A stretch of DNA of 64,000 nucleotides from Micromonospora rosaria (lineage in GTDB: Bacteria > Actinomycetota > Actinomycetes > Mycobacteriales > Micromonosporaceae), in assembly GCF_001567585.1 (NCBI RefSeq), contig NZ_LRQV01000010.1, positions 1 through 64,000 on the forward strand, written 5' to 3'. The translations under genes and the position numbers were made by a program. Position 1 is the first letter of the stretch. Every line of letters begins with the position of its first letter. Shown one piece after another: positions 10,530-19,200 of this stretch. The notes beneath the pieces are model-generated. The model searched no databases. It worked only from the letters and a program-made list of their open reading frames with translations, and was not told where the DNA came from.

Positions 10530-10865
10530 ATGAACGCCGACAGGGCACTCGTCCGGGCGACCGCGGCGCTCCGGCGGCTCGAACAGAGCGGGTCGGGTGA
10601 GCCGCTGGCGCTGGTGCCGGACGCTGCCACCGAGCGTGGGTGGTGCTGGCTCTTCCCCTTCAACACCGTGCGCGCGATCGAGACCGGCGACATCATGGAC
10701 AGCCTCGCCACCGGTCCGCTGGTGGTGCCGAAGGACGGCGCGGAGCCGTGGGTCGCGCCGTCGAGCGGGCCGGTCGAGCGCTGGCTCAACGAGTACGCCA
10801 TGGAGAAGGACCTGCCCCTGGTGTTCGAGCCGGCGACGCCGGACCCGTTCGCCCCGGCCCCGTGA
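10530..10865 (+). CDS. Small immunity-like protein (Imm35/YrhB-like)
   Basis: A 111-residue soluble protein begins 75 bases after the giant RHS gene, with a GAAAGGA ribosome-binding site before the ATG. It has the layout of the YrhB/Imm35 immunity family: an N-terminal helix, a Gly-Trp-containing strand (RGWCWLFPF, residues 37-45), a central LATGPLVVPKDG turn and a C-terminal helix with WLNEYAME. Its position directly after a polymorphic toxin is typical for an immunity protein. The match is by pattern only and lacks the common GN.P motif, so a related SUKH-like or unassigned immunity fold is possible. No signal peptide or membrane segment is seen, so it should act in the cytoplasm. Confidence 0.6.
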   Translation: MNADRALVRATAALRRLEQSGSGEPLALVPDAATERGWCWLFPFNTVRAIETGDIMDSLATGPLVVPKDGAEPWVAPSSGPVERWLNEYAMEKDLPLVFEPATPDPFAPAP

Positions 10866-10934
10866 GCACCGTCGTGCCGGTCGCGGCGTACCGCGAACCG
10901 GAGCCCTTGTCTGCCTGACCCCGGGGGCGGGGTA

Positions 10935-10974
10935 CGGCGTGCGGTCCCGGCGGTGCGGTCGGGACCGCACGCCG
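10935..10974. terminator. Bidirectional terminator between convergent genes
   Basis: A 14-bp perfect stem (10935-10948 with 10961-10974) with a 12-base loop lies between the immunity-like gene and the convergent hydrolase. Confidence 0.7.
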
Positions 10975-10985
10975 GGGGTGGGCGG

Positions 10986-11675
10986 TCAGTCCGTGAGGAA
11001 GGCGGTCAGGGCCGCGAGGTACTCCTCCGGGGCGGTCTCGTGCACCAGATGACCGGCCTCGATCGTGGTCAGCCGGGCGTCGGGAAGACGTCGCGCGAGT
11101 TCGGTGACGTGCTCGTGGGCGACCGGGCTCGCCGCCCCACCCGCGATGAGCAGCGTGGGCGCGGTGACCCGCGCGACGGTGTCGGCCCAGCCGGGATCCG
11201 GGTCGTCGATCTCGGGCCGGACCTGCTCCACCACCCGCCAGTCAAAGGGCAGGGGCCCGGCGGGGCGGGCGGGTAGCCCCGGTGCTCGCGGGTGCGGGAA
11301 TCCGATGTCCTCGAGCACGAGCCGGCGGACCCGTCCGGGCCGGGCGGCGGCCACCGCACAGGCCACCAGACCGCCGAGGGAGTGACCCACCAGGTCCACC
11401 GCGCCGGTGTCCAGCCGCTCCAGGATGCCGATGACGTCGTCGGCGAACAGCCCGACGCGGTACCTGCCCGGCCAGGCGCTGGCACCGTGGCCCCGCAGGT
11501 CGACGGCGTACACCGGACGCTCGGCCGCCAGTGCGGCGGCGATCACGTCCCAGTCCTGTGCGGTCTTCCCGGTGCCGGGCAGCAACACCGTCGGTGTCCT
11601 CCCCCGGGCGCGGGCGGGCCACACCCGCAGTGCGAAGTGCAGGTCCCCGACCGCGACGTCCATCGACTCCGGCAT
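10986..11675 (-). CDS. Alpha/beta-fold hydrolase
   Basis: A 229-residue alpha/beta hydrolase. The oxyanion region LLPGTGKTAQDW is followed by the nucleophile elbow GHSLGG and a C-terminal AGHLVH that supplies the catalytic His. The acid is probably the Asp in one of the loops before LIAGGAASP, but it cannot be fixed by eye. The frame can be extended 20 codons upstream; the ATG at 11675 was chosen because the upstream part is an Arg-rich, low-complexity stretch and a G-rich site precedes this ATG. An ATG at 11663 with a close GGAG is an alternative. It stands alone and convergent to the immunity-like gene. The substrate is unknown; the family covers esterases, lactonases and epoxide hydrolases. 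Confidence 0.85.
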   Translation of the reverse strand: MPESMDVAVGDLHFALRVWPARARGRTPTVLLPGTGKTAQDWDVIAAALAAERPVYAVDLRGHGASAWPGRYRVGLFADDVIGILERLDTGAVDLVGHSLGGLVACAVAAARPGRVRRLVLEDIGFPHPRAPGLPARPAGPLPFDWRVVEQVRPEIDDPDPGWADTVARVTAPTLLIAGGAASPVAHEHVTELARRLPDARLTTIEAGHLVHETAPEEYLAALTAFLTD

Positions 11676-12016
11676 GCCCCCCAGTCTCGCCGGCCGCCGG
11701 CGGCGTACCCACGGCATTCGGCCGTGGGCAGACACCGCGCCGTGCCCGGCGGTACCGGCCGGTGGCGGCAGGCCGGGCCGGCGCGGCCCTGCCGGTGGTG
11801 TCGGGCCAGGTCAGCGGGGGTGCCGGGCCAGGTCGGCGCGCTGTCGGAGTCGGTGTTGGCAGGTGCTGACAATGTCGGCGCACGGCGCTGCGGGCGTGTC
11901 GGCCCCGCCGCGCTCTACCGTGCCGGCAGGCCCCGCTGCGCCGCCACCACCTGCCCGTCGCCGTCGGCACCGCCACCGCCGTCGCGCACCCTCGTTCACC
12001 TTCGGGAGGTACCGCC

Positions 12017-13993
12017 ATGACCAGAGCCGACCACCCCGACCGTGACTCCGGTCGCCCCGGACCGGCCCGGCCGGACTCGGTCCTGCCGGAGTTGCGGGAG
12101 ATGTGGTGGGAGACCGGGGTGCGGGCGCGGGCCCAGGCCGGCCTGTTCGCGGTCTTCTCCGAGCTGCCCCGGCTGGTCCGGAGCGCCCTCGCCGTCAGTT
12201 GGCGCGCCGACCGGCTCCGGACGTCGATCGTGGCGGCGACGACGGTGGGCGCCGGGGTGCTGTCGGCGTTCGGGCTGATCGCCACCCAGCGGGTGCTGGT
12301 GGAACTGTTCGCCGGCGGGCCGACCGCCGACAAGGTCGTCGCCGCGCTGCCCGCCCTGGCCGCGCTCGCGGCGGTGACCGCGCTGCGCGCCGGCATGGCC
12401 GCCGCGACGGGGTACGCGCAGAACGGCCTCGCCCCCAAGGTCGACCGGGAGGTGGAGCGGGGGCTGTTCGAGGTGACCACGGCGGTCCGGTTGGAGGCGT
12501 TCGACGCCGACGCGTTCGCCGACGACATGGAACGGGCCTCCCGGGGCGCCGACTCCACCACCGACCTGGTGCAGTCGTCGATGAACCTGCTCGCCGGCGT
12601 CACCGGGGTCCTCGCCGTCACCGTCGCCGTCGCGGTGATCCATCCCCTGCTGCTGCTCGCCCTGCTCGTCGCGACCGTGCCGAACGGGTGGGCGGCGCTG
12701 CGGGCCGGGCACCTGCGCTACCAGACCTACGCCGCGGGATCGGTACGGCGTCGGCGGCTGTGGCTGCTGCACCGGCTGATGGCCGAGCGGGACTCCGCCC
12801 CGGAGCTGCGCTCCTACGGTCTCCGGGGCTTCCTGCTCGACCAGTACGACCGGGTGATGGGGGTCGAGACCGGCATCCAGCTCGCGTTGGCCCGGCGGGT
12901 CACCACGACCACCACCGTCGGCGCGATGATCGGCGGGATCGCCACCGCCGCGGTCTACGTGCTGCTCGGACTCCTGCTCGTCGACGGGCAGATCCCGCTC
13001 GCCGCCGCCGCGACCTGCGTCATCGCCGTCCAGGCCGCGCAACGCAACCTGGCCGTGGTCACCTTCCAGATCGACCGCGTCTACACCGAGGGCCAGCACT
13101 TCCGCGACTACACCGCGTTCATGACCCGTGCCGCCGAGTACCTGCCGCCCGCCGCCACCCCGGACCCGCACACACCGCCGGGCGAACGGCTGCGCGAGGT
13201 GGCCATCGAGGCGGTCAGTCTGCGCTACCCCGACCGGGACGGCGCCGCCGTCGACCAGGTCACCCTGACCATCGAGGCGGGACAGACCGTGGCGTTCGTC
13301 GGCGAGAACGGCTCCGGCAAGTCCACCCTCGCCACCATGATCGCCACCCTGCGCACCCCCACCGGGGGCGGCATCCGCTACAACGGGCGGCCCGTGACCG
13401 ACTGGGACGGCGACGCCCTGCGCGCCCGGATCGCGGTCGTCACGCAGGAGTACCACAAGTGGCCGTTCACCGCCGCCACGAACATCGCCATCGGCGACGT
13501 CCCGACCGCCGCCGAGCAGGACCGCATCGAAGCCGCCGCCGCCCGCGCCGTCGCCCACGACATGATCACCGAGCTACCCCACGGGTACGAGACCCTGCTC
13601 GACCGCACCTTCGCCGGTGGCCAGGACCTCTCCGGTGGTCAGTGGCAACGCATCACCGCCGCCCGCGGTTTCCTGCGCGACGCCGACGTGCTCATCATGG
13701 ACGAACCGTCCTCCGCCCTCGACCCCCGGGCCGAGGACGCCCTCTTCCAGGCCATCCGCGACCGGCAGCGCCACGCCATCACCATCCTCATCACCCACCG
13801 GCTCGCCAACGTCCGCCACGCCGACCGCATCTACGTCCTGCACCAGGGTCGCCTCGTGGAAGCCGGCACCCACGACGAGCTGGTCGCCACCGGCGGCCGG
13901 TACGCCGAACTCTTCGCCCTCCAGGCCGCCGGCTACGACGTCGGGCCGGCCACGTCCACCGCACCGCCACCGCGCCAGCCCGCGTCCGCCTGA
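12017..13993 (+). CDS. ABC exporter, fused permease and ATPase
   Basis: A 658-residue half-transporter with an N-terminal membrane domain (hydrophobic segments near residues 70-90, 110-135, 195-225, 290-350) and a C-terminal ATPase. The ATPase shows Walker A GENGSGKST, Q-loop VVTQEYHKW, signature LSGGQWQR, Walker B VLIMDEPSSALD and switch ITHRLANV. A GGGAGGT site sits six bases before the ATG. There is no N-terminal C39 peptidase domain. Sequences of this type, with the GQWQR signature, are common as exporters in actinobacterial peptide or small-molecule loci, but no precursor or modification gene is adjacent. It probably works as a homodimer. The substrate cannot be inferred from the surroundings. 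Confidence 0.9.
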   Translation: MTRADHPDRDSGRPGPARPDSVLPELREMWWETGVRARAQAGLFAVFSELPRLVRSALAVSWRADRLRTSIVAATTVGAGVLSAFGLIATQRVLVELFAGGPTADKVVAALPALAALAAVTALRAGMAAATGYAQNGLAPKVDREVERGLFEVTTAVRLEAFDADAFADDMERASRGADSTTDLVQSSMNLLAGVTGVLAVTVAVAVIHPLLLLALLVATVPNGWAALRAGHLRYQTYAAGSVRRRRLWLLHRLMAERDSAPELRSYGLRGFLLDQYDRVMGVETGIQLALARRVTTTTTVGAMIGGIATAAVYVLLGLLLVDGQIPLAAAATCVIAVQAAQRNLAVVTFQIDRVYTEGQHFRDYTAFMTRAAEYLPPAATPDPHTPPGERLREVAIEAVSLRYPDRDGAAVDQVTLTIEAGQTVAFVGENGSGKSTLATMIATLRTPTGGGIRYNGRPVTDWDGDALRARIAVVTQEYHKWPFTAATNIAIGDVPTAAEQDRIEAAAARAVAHDMITELPHGYETLLDRTFAGGQDLSGGQWQRITAARGFLRDADVLIMDEPSSALDPRAEDALFQAIRDRQRHAITILITHRLANVRHADRIYVLHQGRLVEAGTHDELVATGGRYAELFALQAAGYDVGPATSTAPPPRQPASA

Positions 13994-14031
13994 CCGCAGG
14001 TGCCGTGGGTGTCGCGGCGGTGGGTGGTGGG

Positions 14032-16662
14032 TCAGGGCAGGATCTCGACGTACCCGTCGGTGCCGTGCAGGCGGATCCGCTGCCCGGTCCGGATCAGCCG
14101 GGTGGCCTGCGCCACGCCCACCACGGCCGGCAGGCCGTACTCCCGGGCGATCACCGCGCCGTGGGTCATCAGGCCCCCCACCTCCGTCACCAGCCCGGCG
14201 ACGGCGACGAAGAGGGGCGTCCAACTGGGGTCGGTGTAGGCGGTGACCAGGATGTCGCCCGGTTCGAGGTCGGCCTGCGCCAGGTCCAGGACGACCCGGG
14301 CCCGGCCCTCGACGGTGCCGGCGGAGACCGCCAGGCCGACCAGGGCACCGGCCGGCACGTCGTCGCGGCGGTAGGACCCGTTGACGGCCTCACCGTCGGA
14401 GGTGAGCACCCGGGGCGGCGTGAGCGCCTGGTACGACCGGAACTCGTCCCTGCGCCGGTCGATGAGCCGGTCGTCCACCCGGTGCGTGCGCGCCACCTCG
14501 TGGAACTCCTCGACGGTGAGGAAGAAGACGTCCTCCCGCTCCCGGAGCACCCCGCTGCGCACCAGCCGCTCGGCCTCCGCCAGCAGCGCCTGCTTGTAGA
14601 CGAGGTAGCGGCTGACGATGCCGTACTTCGGGTACTCCCGGTACCCGACGAAGGTCCGGACCCGGTCGATCATCCGGGCGGTCTCCTGGGCCTTCTGCTC
14701 GCCGTCGGGCAGGGCCCGCAGGCGGGCGAGCACCTCCTGCGCCTTCTTCTCCGCCGCGTGCCGGCCCTGCTCGAAGCGGCGAGCGGCGGCACCCGGCGGG
14801 AAGTTCCGGACGTTGTCGAGGATCGCGGGTACGAGCGTGCTGGGGCGCTCGCTCCACCGGGGCCGGGTGATTTCGATCTCGCCGACACAGCGCATGCCGT
14901 ACCGGTCGAGGTAGGCCCCGATGGCGACGCGCGCCTCGGCTCCGCCCGGAATGTGGGGCAGTCCGTCCAGGAAGGTCTCGTCCTCGACCTTCTGCAGGAA
15001 CGCCACCACCTCCGGATACGGGCGGATCACGTCGGCGACGTCGAGGAGCGCCAACCCCATCTCCGAGGTGACGTTGCCCGGGGCGGAGAGGGTGAGGGTG
15101 TCGGCCGCGTTCCTCTCGCCGAGCCACTCCCACAGGTTGTCGTTGAGCCACCAGGTGGCCTCCATCCCCGCCATGATCGCCTGCATGCTGAGCGGGTCGG
15201 CGAGGGCCCGTCGGTGTTCCTCGAACGCCTCCAGCAGGAAGTCGAACAGCGCCGGTCCGTGTTTGGTCCGGATCGCGCGCCGCAGGGCGGCGACGGAGGC
15301 CTCGGTACGCCTGATCAGCTCGGTGACGATGCCCGGGTCGGCCTCGATCGGCGCGGGCGGGCCGCCGGGCGCGCCACCGCCCGGCCCGCCGGGCGCGCCA
15401 CCGGGCGGGCCGCCGGCCCCCTCGTGCGGGGTCGACGGGACGACGTCGCCCCGGTCGAGGATGGTCTCCAGGGCGTCCCTGGTCAGCGGATCGGACCTGC
15501 CCATCAGTTCCAGGAGGGCGGCACGGCTCGCCGGCGAGGCCAGGCGCGGGGTGACGTCCACGAAGAGCCGCCCGCCGGCCTCGTGCATCGGTGCCAGGGC
15601 CGTCAGCCGCCACACCGAGAGCCCCAGGGGCTTCATGGGGTCGGTCATCATCTGCTGGTGGCCGACGGAGACGTAGACGTGGTCGTCCTGATCATCGACC
15701 GCCGGCACGGGGAAGAGGGTCGTGATCGGCCGGCTCTGGACGATCTGGAAGTCGTCGTCGACCAGGCACCATTCGATGTCCTGGGGTGAACCGACGTGGG
15801 CCTCGATCCGCCGGCCGAGCTGCGCGAGCCGTACGACCTGCGGGTCCGTCAGGGCCGGCTGCCGCTGTCGCGCCGGCTCGATCACCTGTTCCCGGGTACC
15901 GCCGGTCGGCAGGGCGGTGACGGCCCGCTGCTTGGTGGCGATCGTCCTGGTGACGATCTCGCCGTCGCGCACCGTGAACACGTCCGGGTTCACCAGGCCG
16001 GCGACCAGGGCCTCGCCGAGGCCGAAGCTGGCGTCCACGGTGGCGACCCTGCGGTTGCCCGTGACCGGGTCGGCCGTGAAGAGGATGCCGGCCGCCGCCG
16101 GGAAGACCATCCGCTGGACGACCACGGCCATCTGGACCGACCGGTGGTCGATGCCGTGGCGCTGGCGGTAGGTCACCGCCCGCTCGGTGAACAGCGACGC
16201 CCAGCACCGGCTGAGGTGCGCGAGGAGCGCCGCCGGGCCCACGACGTTCAGGTAGCTGTCCTGCTGGCCCGCGAAGGAGGCCGTCGGCGAGTCCTCCGCC
16301 GTCGCGCTGGAGCGGACCGCGTAGGCGGCCCCCTCGCCGAGCTGCGCGTGTGCGCGGGTGACCGCCGCCGCGATCTCGTCGGGGATGGCGACCCCTTCTA
16401 TGGTCCGGCGGATGTCCGCGCTGAGTGTGCGGACCGCCTCCCGGTCGTCCGGGCCCAGACGCGAGAGCTGGTCGAGCTGGTCGTCGAGCGACGGCGCGTC
16501 CGCCATGATCCGCCGGTAGGCGTCGGTCGTCACGCAGAAGCCGGCCGGCACGCGGATGCCGTCGATCCGCGACAGCACGCCCAGGCCCGCCCCCTTGCCG
16601 CCGACGACCGCGACCTGCGTCCCGTCGGCCTCGGCCAGATCCACGACGTACGGAACTGTCAT
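14032..16662 (-). CDS. rph: Rifampin phosphotransferase (PEP-synthase-like)
   Basis: An 876-residue protein with the three-part layout of RPH: an ATP-grasp domain (starting VVGGKGAGLGVLSRIDGIRV), a rifampin-binding middle domain, and a C-terminal swivelling His domain with GGLMTHGAVIAREYG (catalytic His near residue 834) ending GTDGYVEILP. The enzyme transfers the beta-phosphate of ATP to the ansa chain of rifamycins, inactivating them. PEP synthase itself is less likely because the PEP/pyruvate domain is absent. A Gly/Pro-rich insert (15351-15425) lies at the join between ATP-grasp and middle domains. The ATG at 16662 gives the family's usual length; an in-frame ATG at 16800 would add 46 residues with no family support. 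A rifamycin-associated element lies upstream, supporting the assignment. Confidence 0.92.
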   Translation of the reverse strand: MTVPYVVDLAEADGTQVAVVGGKGAGLGVLSRIDGIRVPAGFCVTTDAYRRIMADAPSLDDQLDQLSRLGPDDREAVRTLSADIRRTIEGVAIPDEIAAAVTRAHAQLGEGAAYAVRSSATAEDSPTASFAGQQDSYLNVVGPAALLAHLSRCWASLFTERAVTYRQRHGIDHRSVQMAVVVQRMVFPAAAGILFTADPVTGNRRVATVDASFGLGEALVAGLVNPDVFTVRDGEIVTRTIATKQRAVTALPTGGTREQVIEPARQRQPALTDPQVVRLAQLGRRIEAHVGSPQDIEWCLVDDDFQIVQSRPITTLFPVPAVDDQDDHVYVSVGHQQMMTDPMKPLGLSVWRLTALAPMHEAGGRLFVDVTPRLASPASRAALLELMGRSDPLTRDALETILDRGDVVPSTPHEGAGGPPGGAPGGPGGGAPGGPPAPIEADPGIVTELIRRTEASVAALRRAIRTKHGPALFDFLLEAFEEHRRALADPLSMQAIMAGMEATWWLNDNLWEWLGERNAADTLTLSAPGNVTSEMGLALLDVADVIRPYPEVVAFLQKVEDETFLDGLPHIPGGAEARVAIGAYLDRYGMRCVGEIEITRPRWSERPSTLVPAILDNVRNFPPGAAARRFEQGRHAAEKKAQEVLARLRALPDGEQKAQETARMIDRVRTFVGYREYPKYGIVSRYLVYKQALLAEAERLVRSGVLREREDVFFLTVEEFHEVARTHRVDDRLIDRRRDEFRSYQALTPPRVLTSDGEAVNGSYRRDDVPAGALVGLAVSAGTVEGRARVVLDLAQADLEPGDILVTAYTDPSWTPLFVAVAGLVTEVGGLMTHGAVIAREYGLPAVVGVAQATRLIRTGQRIRLHGTDGYVEILP

Positions 16663-16830
16663 CGCGACACCGCCACGTTCCCTTGTCCCGTATTGGCCGG
16701 TCGAATTGTCGACGTCCTGAGCGCTGTCGCGCCTCGTGTCGAACACGTCCTCATTGCTGGTCGCCTTTCCCCCGATGATTCGGCCGGTGCCTCCGACCAT
16801 TCGTCGGCGGACGATTCTGCGGTACGACCC

Positions 16831-16849
16831 GGGCCTTGCCGCAAGCCCC
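16831..16849. promoter_or_regulatory. Rifamycin-associated element (RAE)
   Basis: The 19-bp imperfect palindrome GGGCCTTGCCGCAAGCCCC, read on the minus strand as GGGGCTTGCGGCAAGGCCC, matches the conserved inverted repeat known upstream of rifamycin-inactivating genes in actinomycetes. It lies 169 bases before the rph start codon and also overlaps a plus-strand promoter. Confidence 0.85.
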
Positions 16850-16864
16850 CGGGTGCGCTATACA
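16836..16864 (+). promoter_or_regulatory. Plus-strand promoter overlapping the RAE
   Basis: TTGCCG, a 17-base spacer and TATACA form a good sigma-70-type promoter reading away from rph. Its -35 box lies inside the RAE. Transcription would start near 16871, directly in front of an intrinsic terminator. Confidence 0.6.
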
Positions 16865-16872
16865 TTAAGAGT

Positions 16873-16904
16873 GGCAAGGAGTTCGTCTCCTTGCCTTTCT
16901 TTTT
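16873..16904 (+). terminator. Intrinsic terminator or attenuator with T-tract
   Basis: GGCAAGGAG and CTCCTTGCC form a 9-bp perfect stem with a TTCGT loop, followed by TTTCTTTTT. A run of T after a hairpin is rare in this GC-rich DNA. It stands only about 10 bases after the TATACA box, so most transcripts from that promoter should end after roughly 35 bases, before the VOC gene. Confidence 0.8.
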
Positions 16905-16973
16905 GCCCGCCCCGTTTCGGCCCTCCCCGCTCCGGCTTGACCCTCACGTCGCGTGAGGCTGGAGGGTGGGTGC

Positions 16974-17510
16974 ATGAACGACCACTACGACGCGTTCGAG
17001 ATGAGTCCCGTGCCCGCGCCCGGCCCCGACGCGGTCGCCCCGGAGCCGTTCCGGGGCATCTACGGCATGCCCGCCTTCGTGACGATCCCCACCGGCGACC
17101 TGGCGACGTCGGTGGACTTCTGGACCCGGGGGCTCGGGTTCTTCGAGTTGTTCGGCATCCCCGGCACGCTCGTGCACCTGCGCCGGTGGGCGTTCCAGGA
17201 CGTGCTCCTCGTCTCGGCGGCGACCGGTGCGGAGCAGCCGCCGGCGATGAGCGTCAGCTTCGCGTGCGTGCTCAGCCAGGTCGACCCGCTTGTCGAGGCC
17301 TGTCGTGCGGTACGCCCGGACTCGGTCGACGGCCCCCGGGACACGCCCTGGAACACCCGCGACGTGGAGGTGATCACCCCCGAGAAGGCACGGATCGTTT
17401 TCACCGCGGCGAAGCCCTTCGACCCGGCCAGCCAGGAGGCGCGGAACCTCGCGGCCATCGGGATCACCCCACCGGCCGCCGGGCGCGACGACAATGAGGG
17501 GCATGCCTGA
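16974..17510 (+). CDS. VOC/glyoxalase-fold protein
   Basis: A 178-residue single-subunit VOC-fold protein. The start YGMPAFVTIPTGDLATSVDF and a later strand with RWAFQDVLLVSA match the beta-alpha-beta-beta-beta modules of the glyoxalase/bleomycin-resistance/dioxygenase superfamily. The ATG at 16974 was chosen over the GTG at 16953 because GGAGGGTGGG lies just before it. Its stop overlaps the start of the MerR-type gene, so the two are probably translationally coupled. VOC proteins next to TipA-type regulators often bind or sequester antibiotics, but a catalytic role cannot be excluded. Divergent from rph and placed behind the RAE promoter and attenuator. Confidence 0.8.
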   Translation: MNDHYDAFEMSPVPAPGPDAVAPEPFRGIYGMPAFVTIPTGDLATSVDFWTRGLGFFELFGIPGTLVHLRRWAFQDVLLVSAATGAEQPPAMSVSFACVLSQVDPLVEACRAVRPDSVDGPRDTPWNTRDVEVITPEKARIVFTAAKPFDPASQEARNLAAIGITPPAAGRDDNEGHA

Positions 17511-18309
17511 TGCCGCCGACGCCGACGGCCTGACCGTCGGTCAGGTCTCGACGCATCTGAGCGTGACGGTCCGCGCGCTGCACCACTGGGACGAGATCGG
17601 TCTGGCGCGACCGTCGCTGCGCACGACCGCCGGGTACCGGCTCTACACGGCTGCGGACCTGGAACGTCTGCACCGCATCGTCGTCTACCGGGAACTCGGT
17701 CTGGGCCTGGACAGGATTCGGGCCGTCCTGGACGATCCGGCCGCGGACGTGCCCGGCGCGCTGCGGGCGCAGCGGGCCCAGGTCGCCGAACGGATCGACC
17801 GCCTCCGGCAGCTCAGCGCCGGGCTGGACCGGATGATCGACGCCCACGAGCGCGGCCTGCTGCTAACCGTCGAGCAGCAGGCCGCGATCTTCGGCCCGGG
17901 GTGGAACCCGGACTGGCCCGCCCAGGCCCGCCAGCGCTACGGCGACACGGCACAGTGGTCGCAGTACGCCGAACGCTCCGCCACCCGTGGCCCACAGGAG
18001 TGGCAGGCCATCTCGGACGCCGTCGCCAGCCTCGACCGCGCCCTCGCCGACGCGATGGACGCCGGCGTCGCACCGGGCAGCCCGGAGGCGAACCACCTCG
18101 TCGAGCGGCACCGCGACGTCTTCGCCTCGTCGTACTTCCCGCTCAGCAGGCAGATGCAGGTCTGCCTCGGCCGCAGGTACGAGGCCGACCCGGCCTTCGC
18201 CGCCCACTACGACGGCATCCGCCCCGGCCTCGCCCGCTGGCTCCGTCGCGTCATCGACGCCAGCGCCCGCGCCCACGGCATCGACCCGGACACCGCAACC
18301 TGGGCGTAG
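17494..18309 (+). CDS. TipA-like MerR regulator with TipAS antibiotic-binding domain
   Basis: The N-terminal winged helix (LTVGQVSTHLSVTVRALHHW, residues 13-32) is followed by a long coiled coil and a C-terminal TipAS domain starting near residue 125 (VEQQAAIFGPGWN). In TipA the TipAS part binds thiopeptides and related drugs, with a cysteine in a CLGEMY context that can be bonded covalently. Here the equivalent VCLGRRY keeps that cysteine, while the neighbouring DCGYEMH cysteine is replaced (FPLSRQMQ). The ATG at 17494 overlaps the end of the VOC gene; the ATG at 17503 is an alternative start. It probably activates its own operon in response to an antibiotic-like ligand. Confidence 0.88.
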   Translation: MRGMPDAADADGLTVGQVSTHLSVTVRALHHWDEIGLARPSLRTTAGYRLYTAADLERLHRIVVYRELGLGLDRIRAVLDDPAADVPGALRAQRAQVAERIDRLRQLSAGLDRMIDAHERGLLLTVEQQAAIFGPGWNPDWPAQARQRYGDTAQWSQYAERSATRGPQEWQAISDAVASLDRALADAMDAGVAPGSPEANHLVERHRDVFASSYFPLSRQMQVCLGRRYEADPAFAAHYDGIRPGLARWLRRVIDASARAHGIDPDTATWA

Positions 18310-18339
18310 CGCGCGGGTCCGCACCCGTACCCGGCGGTT

Positions 18340-18981
18340 TCAGGTGGCAGCGGCGAGGATGATCGCGCCGAGCGAGCTTTCGGCCGAGGTGAGAGTCGTC
18401 TGAGCCTCGACGGTGAACCCGCCGTCGCGCAGCCAGGTCGCCACCTGGGCGGGCTGACGACGGTGGACGTGGACGTGCATCGGGTGGCCGCCATAGCCCT
18501 GCGTCTTGAGTCGTGACTCGTTGCCGACGTGGAAGCCGAGCAGCAACGGCCCACCGGGACGCAGCACCCGCCGGAAGTGCGCCAGGACCGCGCCGACCCG
18601 GTGGTCGGGGACGTGGATCAGCGAGTACCAGGCGACCAGACCGGTGACCGAGGCGTCCGCCAGATCGAGGTCGGTCATGCAGCCCACCTCGAACCGCAGA
18701 CCCGGATGATCGCGCCGCGCGACCTCGATCATCCGGGGTGACAGGTCGATGCCGAAGGCGTCGATGCCGAGGTCGTGGAGGTGGGCGGTGATGCGCCCGG
18801 CCCCACAGCCCACGTCCGCGACCGGCCCACCACCGGCGGCGTGCACGATGTCGGCGAAGAGTGCGAGCGCCGCTCGTTCGTGGGGCGTTGTGGCCAGGAG
18901 GTCGCGCACCAGGTCCGCATAGCTGGCGGCGACCGTGTCGTAGGAGGCGCGGGTCTGCGCCAACCAGGCTTCACAGGTCAT
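18340..18981 (-). CDS. Class I SAM-dependent methyltransferase
   Basis: A 213-residue methyltransferase of Methyltransf_11/25 type. Motif I is VADVGCGAGRI, motif II contains AFGIDLSPRMIEVAR, and the post-motif region has WYSLIHVPDHR and LRPGGPLLLGF. The length is usual for a stand-alone small-molecule methyltransferase. It is convergent with the MerR gene, with only 30 bases between. The substrate is unknown. Confidence 0.85.
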   Translation of the reverse strand: MTCEAWLAQTRASYDTVAASYADLVRDLLATTPHERAALALFADIVHAAGGGPVADVGCGAGRITAHLHDLGIDAFGIDLSPRMIEVARRDHPGLRFEVGCMTDLDLADASVTGLVAWYSLIHVPDHRVGAVLAHFRRVLRPGGPLLLGFHVGNESRLKTQGYGGHPMHVHVHRRQPAQVATWLRDGGFTVEAQTTLTSAESSLGAIILAAAT

Positions 18982-19200
18982 GTCGGCAAGCTAGTGCCTC
19001 TGCCGCCTGCCGATGGTCCTCTTCTGTTTTGCCTCGATCGCGTTGAAAGCCCTGGTCAGCAGGGAAATCTGAGCCTTCCAACCACCCGAACACAGGGATG
19101 GACTTCGATATCTACGGCGAGTAGCGTGACGGGCACCCTTGGTGTGGAGGTGGCCGATGCCAGCCTCATGGCACACCACAGCCGGATGCGGAGGTCGCAC

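Noticed and set aside
11740..13993. Lanthipeptide or RiPP locus around the ABC exporter
   Set aside because: No precursor-like small frame, LanM/LanC or peptidase is adjacent.
15351..15425. Repeat expansion or frame error within rph
   Set aside because: The Gly/Pro-rich insert keeps the frame and falls at a domain junction, so it is most simply a linker.
12103..15789. A 1228-codon plus-strand frame
   Set aside because: It spans the ABC exporter in a wrong frame and the rph gene in antisense; no family match by eye.
14032..16662. Assignment of this gene as phosphoenolpyruvate synthase
   Set aside because: It lacks the C-terminal PEP-binding domain, has the RPH domain order and end, and carries an RAE upstream.
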